A DNA stretch of 64,000 nucleotides, taken from contig OX621252.1 of the NCBI GenBank assembly GCA_951640165.1, positions 33,377,934 through 33,441,933 on the forward strand. The letters are read 5' to 3'. This DNA is from Pseudoips prasinana (Eukaryota > Arthropoda > Insecta > Lepidoptera > Nolidae). Of the stretch, positions 9,793 to 20,499 are shown in pieces. Under the pieces are notes generated by a model. That model did not search any database and was not told the DNA's origin. It saw nothing but the letters and a program-made list of their open reading frames with translations. Within the stretch, counting starts at the first letter, position 1, and each line of letters starts with the position of its first letter. Position numbers and translations under genes: made by a program.

Positions 9793-10030
9793 CTGGAATA
9801 AATGTAGTAGCTTTATTTAACTGCTAGTTCATTAATACTTTCCGACTAGGTCTCACTCAAACATTTGTTGATTCCATCACTTATATTTATGTTTCATTGG
9901 TCTAGAGGAATCGGATAATTAAGTCTTGGGTAGAAAAATGTGATTGGGATCTAAAAGCGGTCTTTCTTTTCCTAGATATACCCTGCTTGTGTCGAATAGA
10001 AATCACAAACAGATTATTAGAGTGAAGAAA
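9793..10030. other. AT-rich intron-like stretch
   Basis: No supported feature other than the acceptor side of the exon candidate at 9792. Confidence 0.4.
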
Positions 10031-10217
10031 TACACACATCACGAGTATCTAAGGACTAATCAATTAGTTTAGGATAAAAAAAATTCTATTAATATTTACC
10101 AAAACTAGTCCTCCCGATCAAATTCCTATTTGAGTAATTGTTTGATTGAGTAAATATTAAAGGCAATTTCTTTTTTTCGTTATAAATGTACTGATCCCTA
10201 GACACTTGATGTGTGTA
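10031..10217. mobile_element. Short non-autonomous relative of the Tc1 element at 1133-2732
   Basis: Left end TACACACATCACGAGTATCT and right-end complement TACACACATCAAGTGTCTAG resemble each other and the inverted repeats at 1133 and 2732 (TACACACATCAACACAATCT). It is 187 bp, with no coding capacity. TA at both outer ends fits a TA target site. It may be mobilised by the intact transposase at 1406-2431 if the ends are still recognised. Confidence 0.6.
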
Positions 10218-10785
10218 GATAGTGCACCCCTGTTTTCGCTTTTACTCCTACAATATTGTATTTCCACGGTTCGACCTGAAGCACTTCATTACCTTTGTTT
10301 GTAATTTAATTTTAATAATCAAATTATTTTCAGAATATTTTTTTATCTTCTTATTTCAAAAGGTCTTCCACCGAGTGTGTAATTTTGTTTAATAATGTTT
10401 ACAAGAAGCAAGAGAAGAAGAAAACAATCTTTACGATGGTAACATAGCATAGATAGCAATTTTAAAATGTGATTTACTCCCCCAATAGTCTCCTTTACTA
10501 AGTTTACTAGACACTGTGAAACCAGAGAGGAAAGGTAATAGCTTAACAAGGGATAAGTGGTACATCTGTATATTGTAAACGATCGTGGCCATCATTGTTC
10601 CCTTACCAATAGGCGAGCCATAAGCTTATTCGCAAACCGCCTCCAAAAAAGCTCAAAGTAGTTTCTGTTTTACAGTTATTTTTCATTGCAACCTTTTGTG
10701 TCCTTAACCATTGGGTTTGGAAATGACTAGATTCAAGGGGCTAATGTTCGTGTTTAAATTGCAGTGGTTACTAATAGTTACTAAC
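10218..10785. other. AT-rich stretch, nothing recognised
   Basis: Minus-strand frame 10343-10549 has no coding support. No SINE head seen. Confidence 0.45.
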
Positions 10786-10927
10786 CTTGTTTCATTACAC
10801 TGCCGTTTCCAAAACCTGGAAGTTCCATTTTTCACCCATCTCCCGAGCGAACATTTGGGCATCGTCCTTTTTATTTTGGTCACGTTGCGACTTGGACGAC
10901 CAAATGTCTGCATGGGTAGATATCCTA
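10786..10927 (-). CDS. Candidate internal exon (weak), frame uncertain
   Basis: On the minus strand an acceptor (GTACCATTTCAG) and a donor (AACAAG|GTTAGT) bracket 142 bp. In the frame that joins the signal-peptide exon at 12199-12250 (phase 1 in) and the exon at 9607-9792 (phase 2 out), all 46 codons are open, which supports splicing of the three. A second frame also reads plausibly (KKDDAQMFAREMGEKWNF) but stops before the donor and does not fit the neighbours. Family unknown. Confidence 0.3.
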
Positions 10928-11077
10928 CTGAAATGGTACAAAACTCTTATAATAATATAAGGCTCTGGTGTGGTCGTTGTCCATCACTCAGCTACAAACC
11001 GACAACCATCCTAAACAGCTAGAACTGATAAGTACTTGATACTGCCACCGATGTTATCCAAACCCCACACACATGGG

Positions 11078-11310
11078 CCAGTGGGGGGGTTGGTAAATAC
11101 TTGCCTTTCACGCCGGTTTGATCCCCCCCCCCCCCCCCCCCAAGAATGATATTTGTGTGGATGAACATATCTACGTGTGCTGAATCTGGGTGTAATTATC
11201 TATATAAGTATATATTTACAAGTATATAGGTATTAAATGGTATCTGGTTTCCATAGCACGAGCTCCGCTTGACCATGTGGGCATAATGTCACAGGATATT
11301 ATTATTAATA
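11078..11310 (+). mobile_element. SINE family A with a poly(C) expansion
   Basis: Diverged family A copy (GTTGGTAAATACTTGCC head, ATGAACATATCTACGTG body, CAGGATATTATTATT tail). The B-box region GATTCCCACC is replaced by a run of 19 C (11123-11141). Confidence 0.7.
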
Positions 11311-11761
11311 AACGGACGTAGTCACCAGCTTTATAAAGACCACAGAGCTAGGCTTCAATAGGTTTACCAATAAACTCGTGAAAAATAGTACATTACTTAT
11401 AGTGTGTATATACGATGCAAAGGTTATTTAGACTAGTAGGACTGTATTGACATGAAAAAAGAGCACAAATTATTTACGCTCTTCTTAGAATGTATCCTAT
11501 GTAATCTACCTTATAATATCATAGCCATAGTGTGAATTAATATGCCGCAACTTATTGCCGTGAAGCTTCGAGTGTCGCAAGTATTTATAAGATATGTAGC
11601 CCTTATTAGAAAATTTGTTGTGTTAAATGTATAATAAGGTACATGCTAGCTGCGTAGAATTGGAATTGGCTGTCTAACTTCAGTTCCTCACGTGTAAAGT
11701 CAAGCTTAATTCGTGGCTTGAGTTTGATCTATAATTCTGAACCATAGATAGAATAACAAAA
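11311..11761. other. AT-rich stretch, nothing recognised
   Basis: No supported frame or repeat. Confidence 0.45.
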
Positions 11762-12132
11762 TTACTACCTCATTAGATTAGCGGTAGCATGGTCAACTCA
11801 GATACCTAATGAGGTTCCGGGTTCAAATGTCGGGTCGGAGGAAAAAGTTATATTGGGTTATTTCTGTCAAGAAAACTTGCTGATTGTAGGACAACTTCCT
11901 TCAATCTGCAACTTTACGGTGTTACAACCTCGTTCTTCATAGGGAGCGTAAAACCGACGGTCTTGTACCTGTTCTCTTTTCGGTCGTGTCGGCAAGCCAG
12001 CCCTTCGAATCAAAAGAATTAGGGAATACAAATCTCATCTGTATTCGTTCACTATAATATGGCCCGCGCAGATGTCTAACGCCTTGCCGTTATAGCCGAA
12101 TTCGACCAGCAGGGCATTATTATTATTATTAG
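11762..12132 (+). mobile_element. tRNA-derived SINE, family E, diverged full-length copy
   Basis: Head TTACTACCTCATTAGATTAG, B-box-like GGTTCAAATGTCGGGTC, body with CGACGGTCTTGTACCTG and CGAATTCGACCAG, and a (ATT)n tail. Same family as 711-1044 and the copy split by the 368-bp array. Confidence 0.7.
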
Positions 12133-12198
12133 TATAAAATCCACAAATCAGAACCAAAACTTAGTAGCATATCTAGGAAAGTATAAAAATAAACTTAC

Positions 12199-12250
12199 CG
12201 GACATTGCTGCAGCTATCAAGCAAGCTATCAAATAAAGAACTGTATTCAT
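12199..12250 (-). CDS. Candidate first coding exon: signal peptide
   Basis: The minus strand has ATG at 12250 followed by 17 codons reading MNTVLYLIACLIAAAMS and one extra base, then a consensus donor GTAAGTTT at 12198. A short N-region, hydrophobic core and small residues near the end make a typical secretory signal peptide. Its phase is compatible with the candidate exons at 10786-10927 and then 9607-9792. Together with glycosylation sites in the exon at 5397-5587 it would predict a small secreted or luminal protein. I cannot name it; the exon linkage is inference. Confidence 0.45.
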
Positions 12251-12620
12251 TACAGTACTTTATACTCGTATATGTTATTCTCTTATCTTCAACGTACATG
12301 AAACAAATATAATTAACATTTAAAATGTATATTCTAAATATTACAGTTGTCCCCTAAGAGCAGAATAATCTGCAATGTATCCTTATACACCAACATCTTT
12401 TGTAACCTTATTCAAGTAAACAAACAAATTGAACTGCGTTGAACACAGACTATAAAACTTGAAATTTTAATTAAAATCTAGCCGGCCAAATGCTGCTACC
12501 AGTGAGTTATAATCATACGAAATTACATCTTAAGTCTCTTTTGTAGAAAATCTAAATTTTGCACTCTACCTCCCGTTGAAAAATAATCGCGTTAATAAAC
12601 AAAATTCAGCAATTCCATAG
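12251..12620. other. AT-rich stretch upstream of the signal-peptide exon
   Basis: If the exon at 12199-12250 is a true first exon, the promoter and 5' UTR lie here on the minus strand. I see no convincing TATA/Inr pair. Confidence 0.35.
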
Positions 12621-12872
12621 ATAATAATAATATCTCGGGACAATGTCACACAGATCATCCTAGCCCCAAACTAAGCAAAGCTTGTACTATGGGTACCAGG
12701 CGACGATATACATACTTATATAGATAGATAAATACTTATATACATAGAAAACATCCATGACTCAGAAACAAATATTCGTGCTCATCACGCAAATATTTGC
12801 ACTTACCGGGATTCGAACCCAGGACCACCAGCTTCGTAGGCAGGAGCACTACCAACTAGGCTACGGTGATCG
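12621..12872 (-). mobile_element. tRNA-derived SINE, family B
   Basis: Read on the minus strand: CACCGTAGCCTAGTTGGTAG (A box), GGTTCGAATCC (B box), then AAGTGCAAATATTTG, CGTCGCCTGGTACCCATAGT, TAGTTTGGGGCTAGGATGAT and an ATTATT tail. Copies also at 19560-19815, 25104-25196 (truncated), 29684-29945, 34997-35255, 36312-36572 and 49544-49797; most copies match closely, so the family is probably young. Confidence 0.85.
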
Positions 12873-13174
12873 TCAATAGGTAGCAGCCTAATAAAGACAT
12901 TGAAACGACGATACCGGTTAAAGGTACCATGTTATTGAACTGACCAAATAAAAATTACGCTCTTTTAAGCGTATTGTCAGAATTTGCAGCCGGGTTGCTG
13001 TGTGCGGCTGACGGAATAAAATATCGCCACCAAAGCACTTAAGTTTTAGTTAGAAGAACCACAACGCACCTGCTAGTAAAGAAATAAAATATGACTGGCC
13101 TCTTTGTTAGTGGCCCTGATTACTAATCCAAAATTCAAAAAGTCATTTATTCCGTTAAAATATTACATTTGTGT
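12873..13174. other. Low-information stretch
   Basis: Possibly decayed LINE material (CAGCCGGGTTGCTGTGTGCG), but no frame is kept. Confidence 0.3.
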
Positions 13175-13465
13175 GGAATCGTCAATTTTTTTACCCTACC
13201 GTGCAGTGCATGACGTGGCAGCTACTGAGAAACACTGCCAGAAAACTCAGTAGGAATCCTTTTTTAAAATATTTATTTCTTACATAAAGTTACATTGTAT
13301 TTAAATGTGTTAATTTAGAGCGACTCAATCCCAAGCTGTTTTGTCACTTAAATAATCAGAAGTTTCGTAGTAAGCCCTGCTACACAATTTGGCTTTTACA
13401 ATTCTTTTAAACTTATTCATAGACATTTCTCGGATATCACTGGGAAGTTTGTTATAGAATCTTAT
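13175..13465 (-). pseudogene. LINE 3' end fragment (Jockey/CR1-type RT C-terminus)
   Basis: The minus strand encodes FYNKLPSDIREMSMNKFKRI followed by KAKLCSRAYYETSDYLSDK and a stop at about 13325, the typical extreme C-terminus of Jockey/CR1-type proteins, then a 3' UTR. Strongly 5'-truncated. Confidence 0.65.
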
Positions 13466-13650
13466 AAAGGTCGTGGGTTCTATCCTCACCCAGATTAAAA
13501 CTTTCTATGATACACAGAACTACACTTATTACTGCTCTGAGTGTAATTTATCTATAACATATATGTATTTAGAAAAGAACAAAAGTAAGTTTATCAGTCT
13601 GGTTGATCAGATCAGATGGCAGTTTTTTAATTATCCCTAAGTATCTATTT
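13466..13650 (+). mobile_element. SINE family C, truncated and diverged
   Basis: AAGGTCGTGGGTTCTATCC (B box), then CTGAGTGTAATTTATCTATA, TATGTATTTAGAAAAGAAC and ATCAGATGGCAG. Confidence 0.55.
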
Positions 13651-13976
13651 TTATATTAGAATAAAAATGTGCACCAAAATGCAACCTAAGGTCTTAACTT
13701 TAGAAGCTACTCGTATTTATTACTAACACAAATGGATCCTCGTAGTTCGCAATAATTATACATCATAGAATACTCGGTGTACACAAAGATGGAAATTAAA
13801 AAAACTTATTGCTCGCCAAATGATCTTAATACAATTTTTCTCTATAGAACAGTTGACCTTGACCTTGTCCTTTCAATTCCATTTTTCATTGGTCACACAC
13901 GGGGAATTTTTATACGTTGATTTTTGGCAAAAATAAACTTACTTCTTCTAAGCACCTTCTACAAAATAACATATTG

Positions 13977-14128
13977 ATCATCATCATTATATCAGCCGAA
14001 AGATCCCCCAACAATCTCCGCAATGGCTAGTCTTGCGCTCCCCACATCCAGCGGCATCTCGCTATCCTTGCAAGGTCGTCCGTCCGCCTTCAGAGGCCTG
14101 CCCACGCTGCTCTTCCGGATCGTTGTCG
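13977..14128 (-). pseudogene. RTE/BovB-like LINE 3' fragment
   Basis: Starts with ATCATCATCATTATATCAGC and contains CTGCCCACGCTG near its inner end, as in the copies at 8863-9207 and 39553-41135 (minus orientation). No frame left. Confidence 0.7.
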
Positions 14129-14855
14129 AACGAAATGAACTTGCTCTTATCAATAAATGCTTTTATTTTGTTCCGATTTTTGTTTGTCACATAATTTTGA
14201 ATAAATCATTCTCCGTTATCTAAATAAATCTAACAAAAACACTCGAAATGATAAATTTCCGACGAGGCTTGTAAATTTGTGCCAGTGAGTCAATAAGGAT
14301 AATTTTTGTGTCGCTAAACATACACACATAAGGCTGGCAGTCCACAGAAACGTAGCTCCGTAGGCACTTCAAAATGTTTTACTACAAATTGCTGCTTGCT
14401 GCACAAGACTCGTTCACGAGAAATATACAGAATTTTTGATTTTGCTTTTATTTAGACGTATGTAGTATGGTGTATACTTTATAAGGTCGTAGAGGGAACC
14501 GAACTAGATTTTCTAGTTTAGTTGATATTATTTAGAATTAGCTTTCTTTTTAATTTTAGTTCTTATAGCGTTTTATCAATCGGCGGACTTAATTTACGAG
14601 TCTCCTTGCTGACACCTTTAAGGAGGTGGTTGGTGTATTGTTAACAGACATATTTACAGAGTAAATAAGTCTTTATATTATTTTAAAAACAAAAATCATA
14701 TTGAACTAGTATTAGTATTCACCAATCTGCCTTACATAGTTTGTTAGCGAACTCGGGATAACTTAAAACAACTAAAAAAAATAATACCAGTTAATAAATA
14801 TAAAAACAACAACAAAGTAAATAATAATTAGTATAACATATTATTGATAATATTG
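14129..14855. other. AT-rich stretch, nothing recognised
   Basis: No supported frame, SINE head or inverted repeat. Confidence 0.45.
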
Positions 14856-15110
14856 ATGGCCGGTCGGCGTGGTTGGCTTGCCTTTCACGACGCAGGTCGT
14901 GGGTTCGATTCCCAACCAGGAGAGATATTTGTCTGCATACATGTCTGTTTGTTTTTTTGAGTCTGGGTGTATTTATCTATATAAGTAAATATTTACAAAA
15001 GAAAAGTAGTATATGTAGTAAATTAGTTATCTAGTTTCCATAGTACAAACTCTGCTTAGTTTGGATCAGATGGCCGTGTGTGAATAATATCTCAGGATAT
15101 ATATTATTAA
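14856..15110 (+). mobile_element. SINE family A
   Basis: GGCCGGTCGGCGTGGTTGGC, GTCGTGGGTTCGATTCCCA, ATACATGTCTGTTTG and a CTCAGGATATATATTATT end. Confidence 0.75.
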
Positions 15111-15244
15111 GTAATAAATAATAGTAGAACTAAATTTCAAAATAATAGATTAGTAACTTGTTATTTTTTTAAGGATTTCAGAAAGTATATGCGATAAAAC
15201 AAACCGCACGGACGGACTAATTAATTTTTTTGTAAATTTTATAC

Positions 15245-15345
15245 TATCCACTATATTTATGTACTGCATTGTGACCTTGACAAGTACAAGTGTATGTTAA
15301 TACCCAAGTGCTGAATAAATTTCATTTCATTTCATTAAGCATGAG
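15245..15345 (+). repeat. LINE 3' tail (TTCATTTCATTTCATT)
   Basis: GACAAGTACAAGTGTATG and CCCAAGTGCTGAATAAATTT, then TTCATT repeats. A matching piece is at about 50795-50840. The element body is missing. Confidence 0.5.
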
Positions 15346-15654
15346 ATTCTTTAATAATTATACTTACATAAAAGTCTACCTACATCCTTCACAAAAGTTA
15401 GCAGGGGAAGTAGTAAATTTGATCTCTCGGTGAAAACCATTCGTAGCGATACCGGACTAGTATGTTATGGGCCAAACTTGATCTGACGATAAAATGTATG
15501 AATTTTGAGTTATTTTTTAGTTCATATGCATTTGTAAGAAAGGAACATAATTTTACGAACCTAAGTATGTACTTAACTATTAGGTGGTATTTAAGAACTG
15601 GTTCTCCTCATCGAACCTAGCTATAATGTTACAAGTATCCGATGTTAGTTGTAA

Positions 15655-15832
15655 CATTATGCACATAGCTCGTAGAGCCGACGGCCGCTGAGGTAGAAAT
15701 GTTCTCGTGTGGCGACCACGCACCGGAAGACGCAGCGTGGACAGGAAGATGGACCGATGATCTTGTGCGGGTCGCTGGAAACCGGTGGATGCGAATAGCG
15801 CAAGACTGGCAATTGTGGAGATCTCTGTCCAG
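15655..15832 (+). pseudogene. RTE/BovB-like LINE 3' fragment
   Basis: GCACATAGCTCGTAGAGCC, then TGTGGCGACCACGCACCGG and GATCTTGTGCGGGTCGCTGG correspond to the AGHIARR...WRPRTG...DDLVRVAG tail of the family in plus orientation. Small deletions break the frame. Confidence 0.75.
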
Positions 15833-16019
15833 CTGTGATGTTAGTTGAAAAACTTTAATGTGACATGAATACTTAATTATTAAAGCTGACTAATACAATA
15901 ATCTTATTAAACTTAAAATGAACGCGGGACACGCAGTGACGAGGCGATTATCTTAACAATCAATATTTATTATGTTTTTTCCAACACACTCTTTGGGGAA
16001 TGTATTCGTTATCTATCGA

Positions 16020-16300
16020 TCATCATGACAGCCAAAGTACCTCCACTTCCTCCACCAAAGAATGGGGGGATATGCCATAATCGCCACGCTTTGCAGACAG
16101 ATTGGCGATCACACTTTGATGGTCATAATTCACAGAAAAATGCTGCTGCCCGTTCTCTGGTAGGTATTCCCTGAAACGATTTCTATGCCCCTACGGGATG
16201 AGATGGGGTGATGATATTCTATGCCGTCGCCCGAAAAAGTTCTAGTATATGAACGACGGCGGCTCAGAGGCAACGGGGTTCTAATAGCGCCAATCTCCGG
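16020..16300. repeat. Interspersed repeat G (CTGCTGCCCGTTCTCTGGTAG)
   Basis: CACTTTGATGGTCATAATTC, GCTGCTGCCCGTTCTCTGG and GGGATGAGATGGGGTGATG match 54700-54860, and in opposite orientation part of 21885-22018 and 54880-54960. Probably LINE 3' material; class not determined. Confidence 0.5.
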
Positions 16301-16315
16301 ACTCCGGGCTTCTAT

Positions 16316-16437
16316 CACACTAATATTATAAAGGCGAAAGTTTGTGAGTTTTAATAAAGTGAGTGTGGCAAATATTTGGTAAGGTGTTAGCTGACCCTGG
16401 ATTAACACATAGGCTATAATTTATAAAATTTAACGTA
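16316..16437 (+). mobile_element. Helitron-like repeat, 3'-truncated
   Basis: Starts ACACTAATATTATAAAGGCG and continues GTTTGTGAG...GGCTATAATTTATAAAATTT as in 32810-32999, but the GCGGG hairpin and CTAGT end are missing. Confidence 0.6.
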
Positions 16438-17445
16438 TAAAGTAATTATTTAGTATTATTTTTAGATTATAATTTAGGAAACAAATGAACAACAATGATT
16501 CAATAATATTAAATGTAGTATATGTTGAAATATTACAGATAGTTCACGTAACTCAACAGATTAGTCATGTCTATATGGCTACAACATCTCCAGCGAGCAA
16601 TGTGCAGGTAGGTGGTGAGCGCCAGACGTCTTTGTCATCGATGTACTCTTTAGTGGTGTAATAATCCCTCGCTACGGCACCACAGACGGTATAGTGGTAC
16701 CGTTCGACCGTCAAATAGTATTACTACGTTAAGATCGCGAGTAGGTCACCAGAACTCATCGGATAGGGGAGAAGGGTTCGTAACGCCTAAGTGATTATGA
16801 TAGACTACTTATCGGTAAGTGGCCCAAAAGCTTCTTCGCCGACACAGTAGTACCTACACAAAATTATCGAGACTTCACTGGACAATAGGCCTAAGAGAAT
16901 GCAATTTGTCATGGTAGGGGCGCGGGGCGAATTTGAAAAGGCGACGGAAAAATTATTCCACTGCGGAATCGCGCGATATATCACCGAGACACGCGCGAGA
17001 ATTACACGGAGCGAGTTTGTTACGAGTTATGATACGAGTTTGTTGAGTTACGAGTTTTCTGAGTTATGTTCATCTTTGTCGCTTTAATTTAATGAACGTT
17101 TTTTGGGTTACACCTGTGTTGACTTGCGACTCAAGGCGTCCGCATATTTGAATTTAATTACACGAACTTGTACCGCCGTGTATTACCATGATATTGATTA
17201 CGGGAAGCTGTTTGCGTTGGGTTTACGTAACAATATTTATTTCATACATATTATGAACAACATATGTTATGTAAAACAGGTACGTAGATTTAACCTTAGT
17301 AAGTACATATACCACTCTGTTACGCCAAACATTTACAAACAATATTCTTTTTTGTAAATTTTTGGCGTAATAAAGTATATATCAACGCAATGCGTAGCCT
17401 TACTGTTAAAAGTGGTCGATAATAATATAAAGATACGGTGTTATA
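16438..17445. other. Unassigned stretch, possible LTR or LINE debris
   Basis: Moderate GC between 16550 and 17100 (for example GCGATATATCACCGAG), then AT-rich. Open frames at 16899-17087 and 17103-17357 have no recognisable motif. An AATAAA lies near 17370. Nothing can be named. Confidence 0.35.
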
Positions 17446-17705
17446 CAATGTGCTCTTGGTCTATTTTCGACCACGGCGGCGGCTATTCTCAATGGAGAGT
17501 AGTCATCTACGCGGGACATATTATAGTAAACAAGCGTATGCGCAAATACAGAAGCACTTTCTGTTACATCACTCTCATGGTTCGATCGGACGACTAGTGA
17601 CAAGACCGGTAAGATACAGGATCGACGACTTTAAGTGTACTCCGAGGCACAGGGTTGTAACACCGCCAACTCCCAGACTTCAGGCTAATACTTATAAAAA
17701 TACCA
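17446..17705 (-). mobile_element. SINE family E (antisense), tRNA head missing
   Basis: Minus-strand body of family E: GACCACGGCGGCGGC, TATGCGCAAATACAGAAG, ACCGCCAACTCCCAGACTTC. The overlapping frames on both strands (17406-17722) are produced by the repeat. Confidence 0.7.
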
Positions 17706-17954
17706 AAATGGATGACTCATGATCTACGACCATACATTTCACAAGAAACTTTTTACGGCGTAGTACCTACTTCTAATCCGGTTTGACTGATTCCGGTTCT
17801 GGATCCGGTATGATACGAGAACGTTCTAGAAACGAGCCTAGTTCTTTCAAAGATCGGTTACGCTCTTGCGGTCCTACTGGTGTAGTGAGAGACCACGGGC
17901 GTCAGTGATGATGCGGCGGCGCTTACTCGTTAGCCCTGCTATTCTAGTAAAACT

Positions 17955-18196
17955 TAGATATACGATGCCGTCTCAGGAAACACCTGTCCACGGTGGGCAT
18001 CGGAGACTGTAGAGTGTGCAGATTCTGCAATAACGCAGACGAAACACCTCTACACCTGCTCTGTCACTGTGAGCCACTGATGCATAAACGTAACACCGTC
18101 CTGGGCGAACACTTCTTGCACCAGGACGATGTTATTGTTACTCCTGCCAAGAAGATTCTGCAATGTATCTATGTTGCAGGGTTAGACAGGGAAGTT
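17955..18196 (+). pseudogene. LINE C-terminal fragment with CCHC-like zinc motif
   Basis: Encodes GDCRVCRFCNNADETPLHLL and CHCEPLMHKR, a C-x2-C...H-x4-C-type motif that in R1/LOA-like and other insect LINEs follows the RNase H or RT domain at the protein C-terminus. It ends at a stop near 18199. Everything upstream is missing. Confidence 0.6.
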
Positions 18197-18635
18197 TAGT
18201 TGGAGCGGCGAGCACAATAGTTCATCACTGGACGCAGTGTTACTAGGACCTCCGGGGATTGGAAATAGCCGCCACCAGAAGAATAGATATACGAAACGTA
18301 ACTATCTCTTTTTCAATCTTCACTATTTTTTTCTCCCTCTCAACTTCCCTTTGGCTCGCCCGATCATACTTTTCGTAACGCTCTCGTCACGCATTCACCA
18401 ACTTACCCCTCATATCAAACGTGCATAAAGAAGTTGTCATCACAAAGGCTTCCCCAAGGATCTCCAAAATAGCCGGGCCTGCGCTGCCCGCATGCAGAAG
18501 TTTTACTTCTAAAATATATAACATATATATTTGTGACCATGATCCATGACCATGATCATGATCTCTTGCTACGAGAGTTACCCTGGAAGTGTTCAGATAC
18601 CGGACAGCTCCAGATGGCCTTTGAGTCAAAGTCTG
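18197..18635. other. Mixed debris with an RTE 3' piece
   Basis: At about 18437-18497 (minus) GGCTTCCCCAAGGATCTCC and GGGCCTGCGCTGCCCGCATG match the WRSLGEAF region of the RTE family. The rest is not recognised. Confidence 0.5.
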
Positions 18636-18773
18636 GGGCTCTACCGGCTAAGTCGCCGAACATCGATTTCTTAAATGGCGTTAAAATAAATAAAGGTTGA
18701 ACCTGATTTAACGATTTATTAATTTGAACGCCATTTAAGAAATCGATGTTCAGTGACTTAGCCGGTAAAGGCC
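18636..18773. mobile_element. Foldback MITE, family FB1, copy 2 (internally deleted)
   Basis: Inverted arms GGGCTCTACCGGCTAAGTCG...ATCGATTTCTTAAATGGCG with complement on the right; CTG at both ends (18633-18635, 18774-18776). Shorter loop than the other two copies. Confidence 0.75.
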
Positions 18774-18889
18774 CTGGTCGGGTCTCCTTCCAGACTCTAA
18801 GCTGTTACTGGGTAATTTTTTGCCAGAAATATACCATTAACATTATTAGGTTTGATCTCTTATTTGTACCCAGGACTTTATTACCTGCG

Positions 18890-19312
18890 GTGATTGCTAA
18901 GCCAAAGGTCAGGCGTTCACCAGGACACAAATCTTTGTGTTATGAACACGATTATTTGTTTCGATTCTGGGTGTTATTTATCTTTAATATGTATGTATTT
19001 AGAAATATATGTATGTATGTTTATCAGTTGCACGTGTGGCGCAGCGGCTAAGACAGTCGCCTCGGCTCTTCGGGTCACGGGTTCGAATCCCGCGCCGGAC
19101 AACTATTTGTGTGACCCATAAATGGGTGTCCTGAGTCTGGATGTAATTTTTGTCCGTCTATTATATGTTTGTAAACTACCCTGCGTCTCAGGGATTAGAT
19201 TCCCTAATGCGGGCGTTCTCTTTTTAAAAAGAAAAAAAATGGTTGCCATACTACAGGCTCTGTCTAGTTTGGGATCAGGTGGCAGTGTGTTAGTTGTACC
19301 AAGATTACGCTA
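18890..19312 (+). mobile_element. SINE family C interrupted by a family D SINE
   Basis: Family C head/body at 18890-19030 (GCTAAGCCAAAGGTC, ACACGATTATTTGTTTCGA, TTTATCAGTTG) and tail at 19240-19312 (GGTTGCCATACTACAGGC, GGGATCAGGTGGCAGTGTG). The family D insertion lies between. Confidence 0.75.
19031..19239 (+). mobile_element. tRNA-derived SINE, family D
   Basis: CACGTGTGGCGCAGCGGCTA (A box), GGGTTCGAATCCCGCGCC (B box), family body, ending in TTTTTAAAAAGAAAAAAAA. Confidence 0.85.
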
Positions 19313-19339
19313 CCGCTAGAAAGTAGTCGCGAAAACTGC

Positions 19340-19540
19340 ATAATAATAATTATTCACACAAGGTCATCTGATCCCAAACTAAGCAGAGCTTGTGCTATGG
19401 AAATCGTATAACTGACATACTACATATACTCCCTTTGTAAATACATACTTACATAGATAATGTCACCCAGACACAGGGCAGACAGACATGTTCATGCACA
19501 CAAATATTTGTCTTGGATGGGAATCGAATCATCATCGTTC
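19340..19540 (-). mobile_element. SINE family A (antisense), head truncated
   Basis: CATCTGATCCCAAACTAAGC, GACAGACATGTTCATGCACA and GATGGGAATCGAATCATC in minus orientation; it ends within the B-box region. Confidence 0.7.
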
Positions 19541-19559
19541 AACGGTAAGAGTTCCATCA

Positions 19560-19815
19560 TAACGGTCACCGTAGCTTAGTTGGTAGTGATCCTGCCTACG
19601 AAGCTGGTGGTCCTGGGTTCGAATCCCGGTAAGTGCAAATATTTGTGTGATGAGCACGAATATTTGTTTCTGAGTCATGGATGTTTTCTATGTATATAAG
19701 TATTTATCTATCTATATAAGTATGTATATCGTCGCCTGGTACCCATAGTACAGTGCTGCTAGCACTGCTTTGCTTAGTTTGGGGCTAGGATGATCTGTGT
19801 GACATTGTCCCCAGA
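19560..19815 (+). mobile_element. SINE family B
   Basis: GGTCACCGTAGCTTAGTTGG, GGGTTCGAATCCCGG and the family body. A short insertion near 19750 (CAGTGCTGCTAGCACTG) creates a small palindrome not present in other copies. Confidence 0.85.
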
Positions 19816-20219
19816 TATTATTATTATAACTTTAATATACTTAACTGCTAAGAATCCCAGTAGGTACACAACAGGATAGAGGCTGTTGACACGAATTAAA
19901 CAAACGGTAAACTATTTGTTCAGACAATAATAATTGGGAGTCCAGGGGGTACCTACGCAAACATACTGTAAATGGACCCAGTAGTTTATTATATTCTTTG
20001 ATACAAATATCGCTTTCTCATAGGTGGCAGTTTCCGGAATATGGATAATATAGACAAATCAAAATAAACATTCCCACAGAAACAGAGGAAAATATACAAG
20101 AAAATAAATCAAATAAGACATAAAAATAATATTGATATTATGATATAGCAGGCTTAACAACCATTCCTAGCTGCCATTTTCACATAAAACTTTCATTAAA
20201 ATAAAATAAAAAAAGTTTC
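19816..20219. other. AT-rich stretch, nothing recognised
   Basis: No supported feature. Confidence 0.45.
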
Positions 20220-20345
20220 TATTCACGTAGTTTTAAAAAAGCGCTTGTAAATAGTCAGACCATGTTTGTAGTAATACAGTTATTGTTTCTAGTTACTTAT
20301 TACAGATATTTAGGTACACGGAATGTTAAAACATTTATACAATTT
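20220..20345 (+). repeat. Interspersed repeat R
   Basis: TTAAAAAAGCGCTTGTAAATAG and CATGTTTGTAGTAATA recur at 36240-36310 and 49457-49535; the flank GGTACACGGA recurs at 36612. Possibly the 3' end of a LINE. Confidence 0.5.
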
Positions 20346-20499
20346 ATTTTATAATGGTAGTGATATTTAGCTAGCTTGTATTAAGTTATTGTCAAGGAGA
20401 TTATGTGTCGGTTTAATTATTGAAATTTATATTTTACTACATATTGACTGAATGTTTCTGTCTATATTAAGGTATGAATTCAGTATTATTATCATAACA

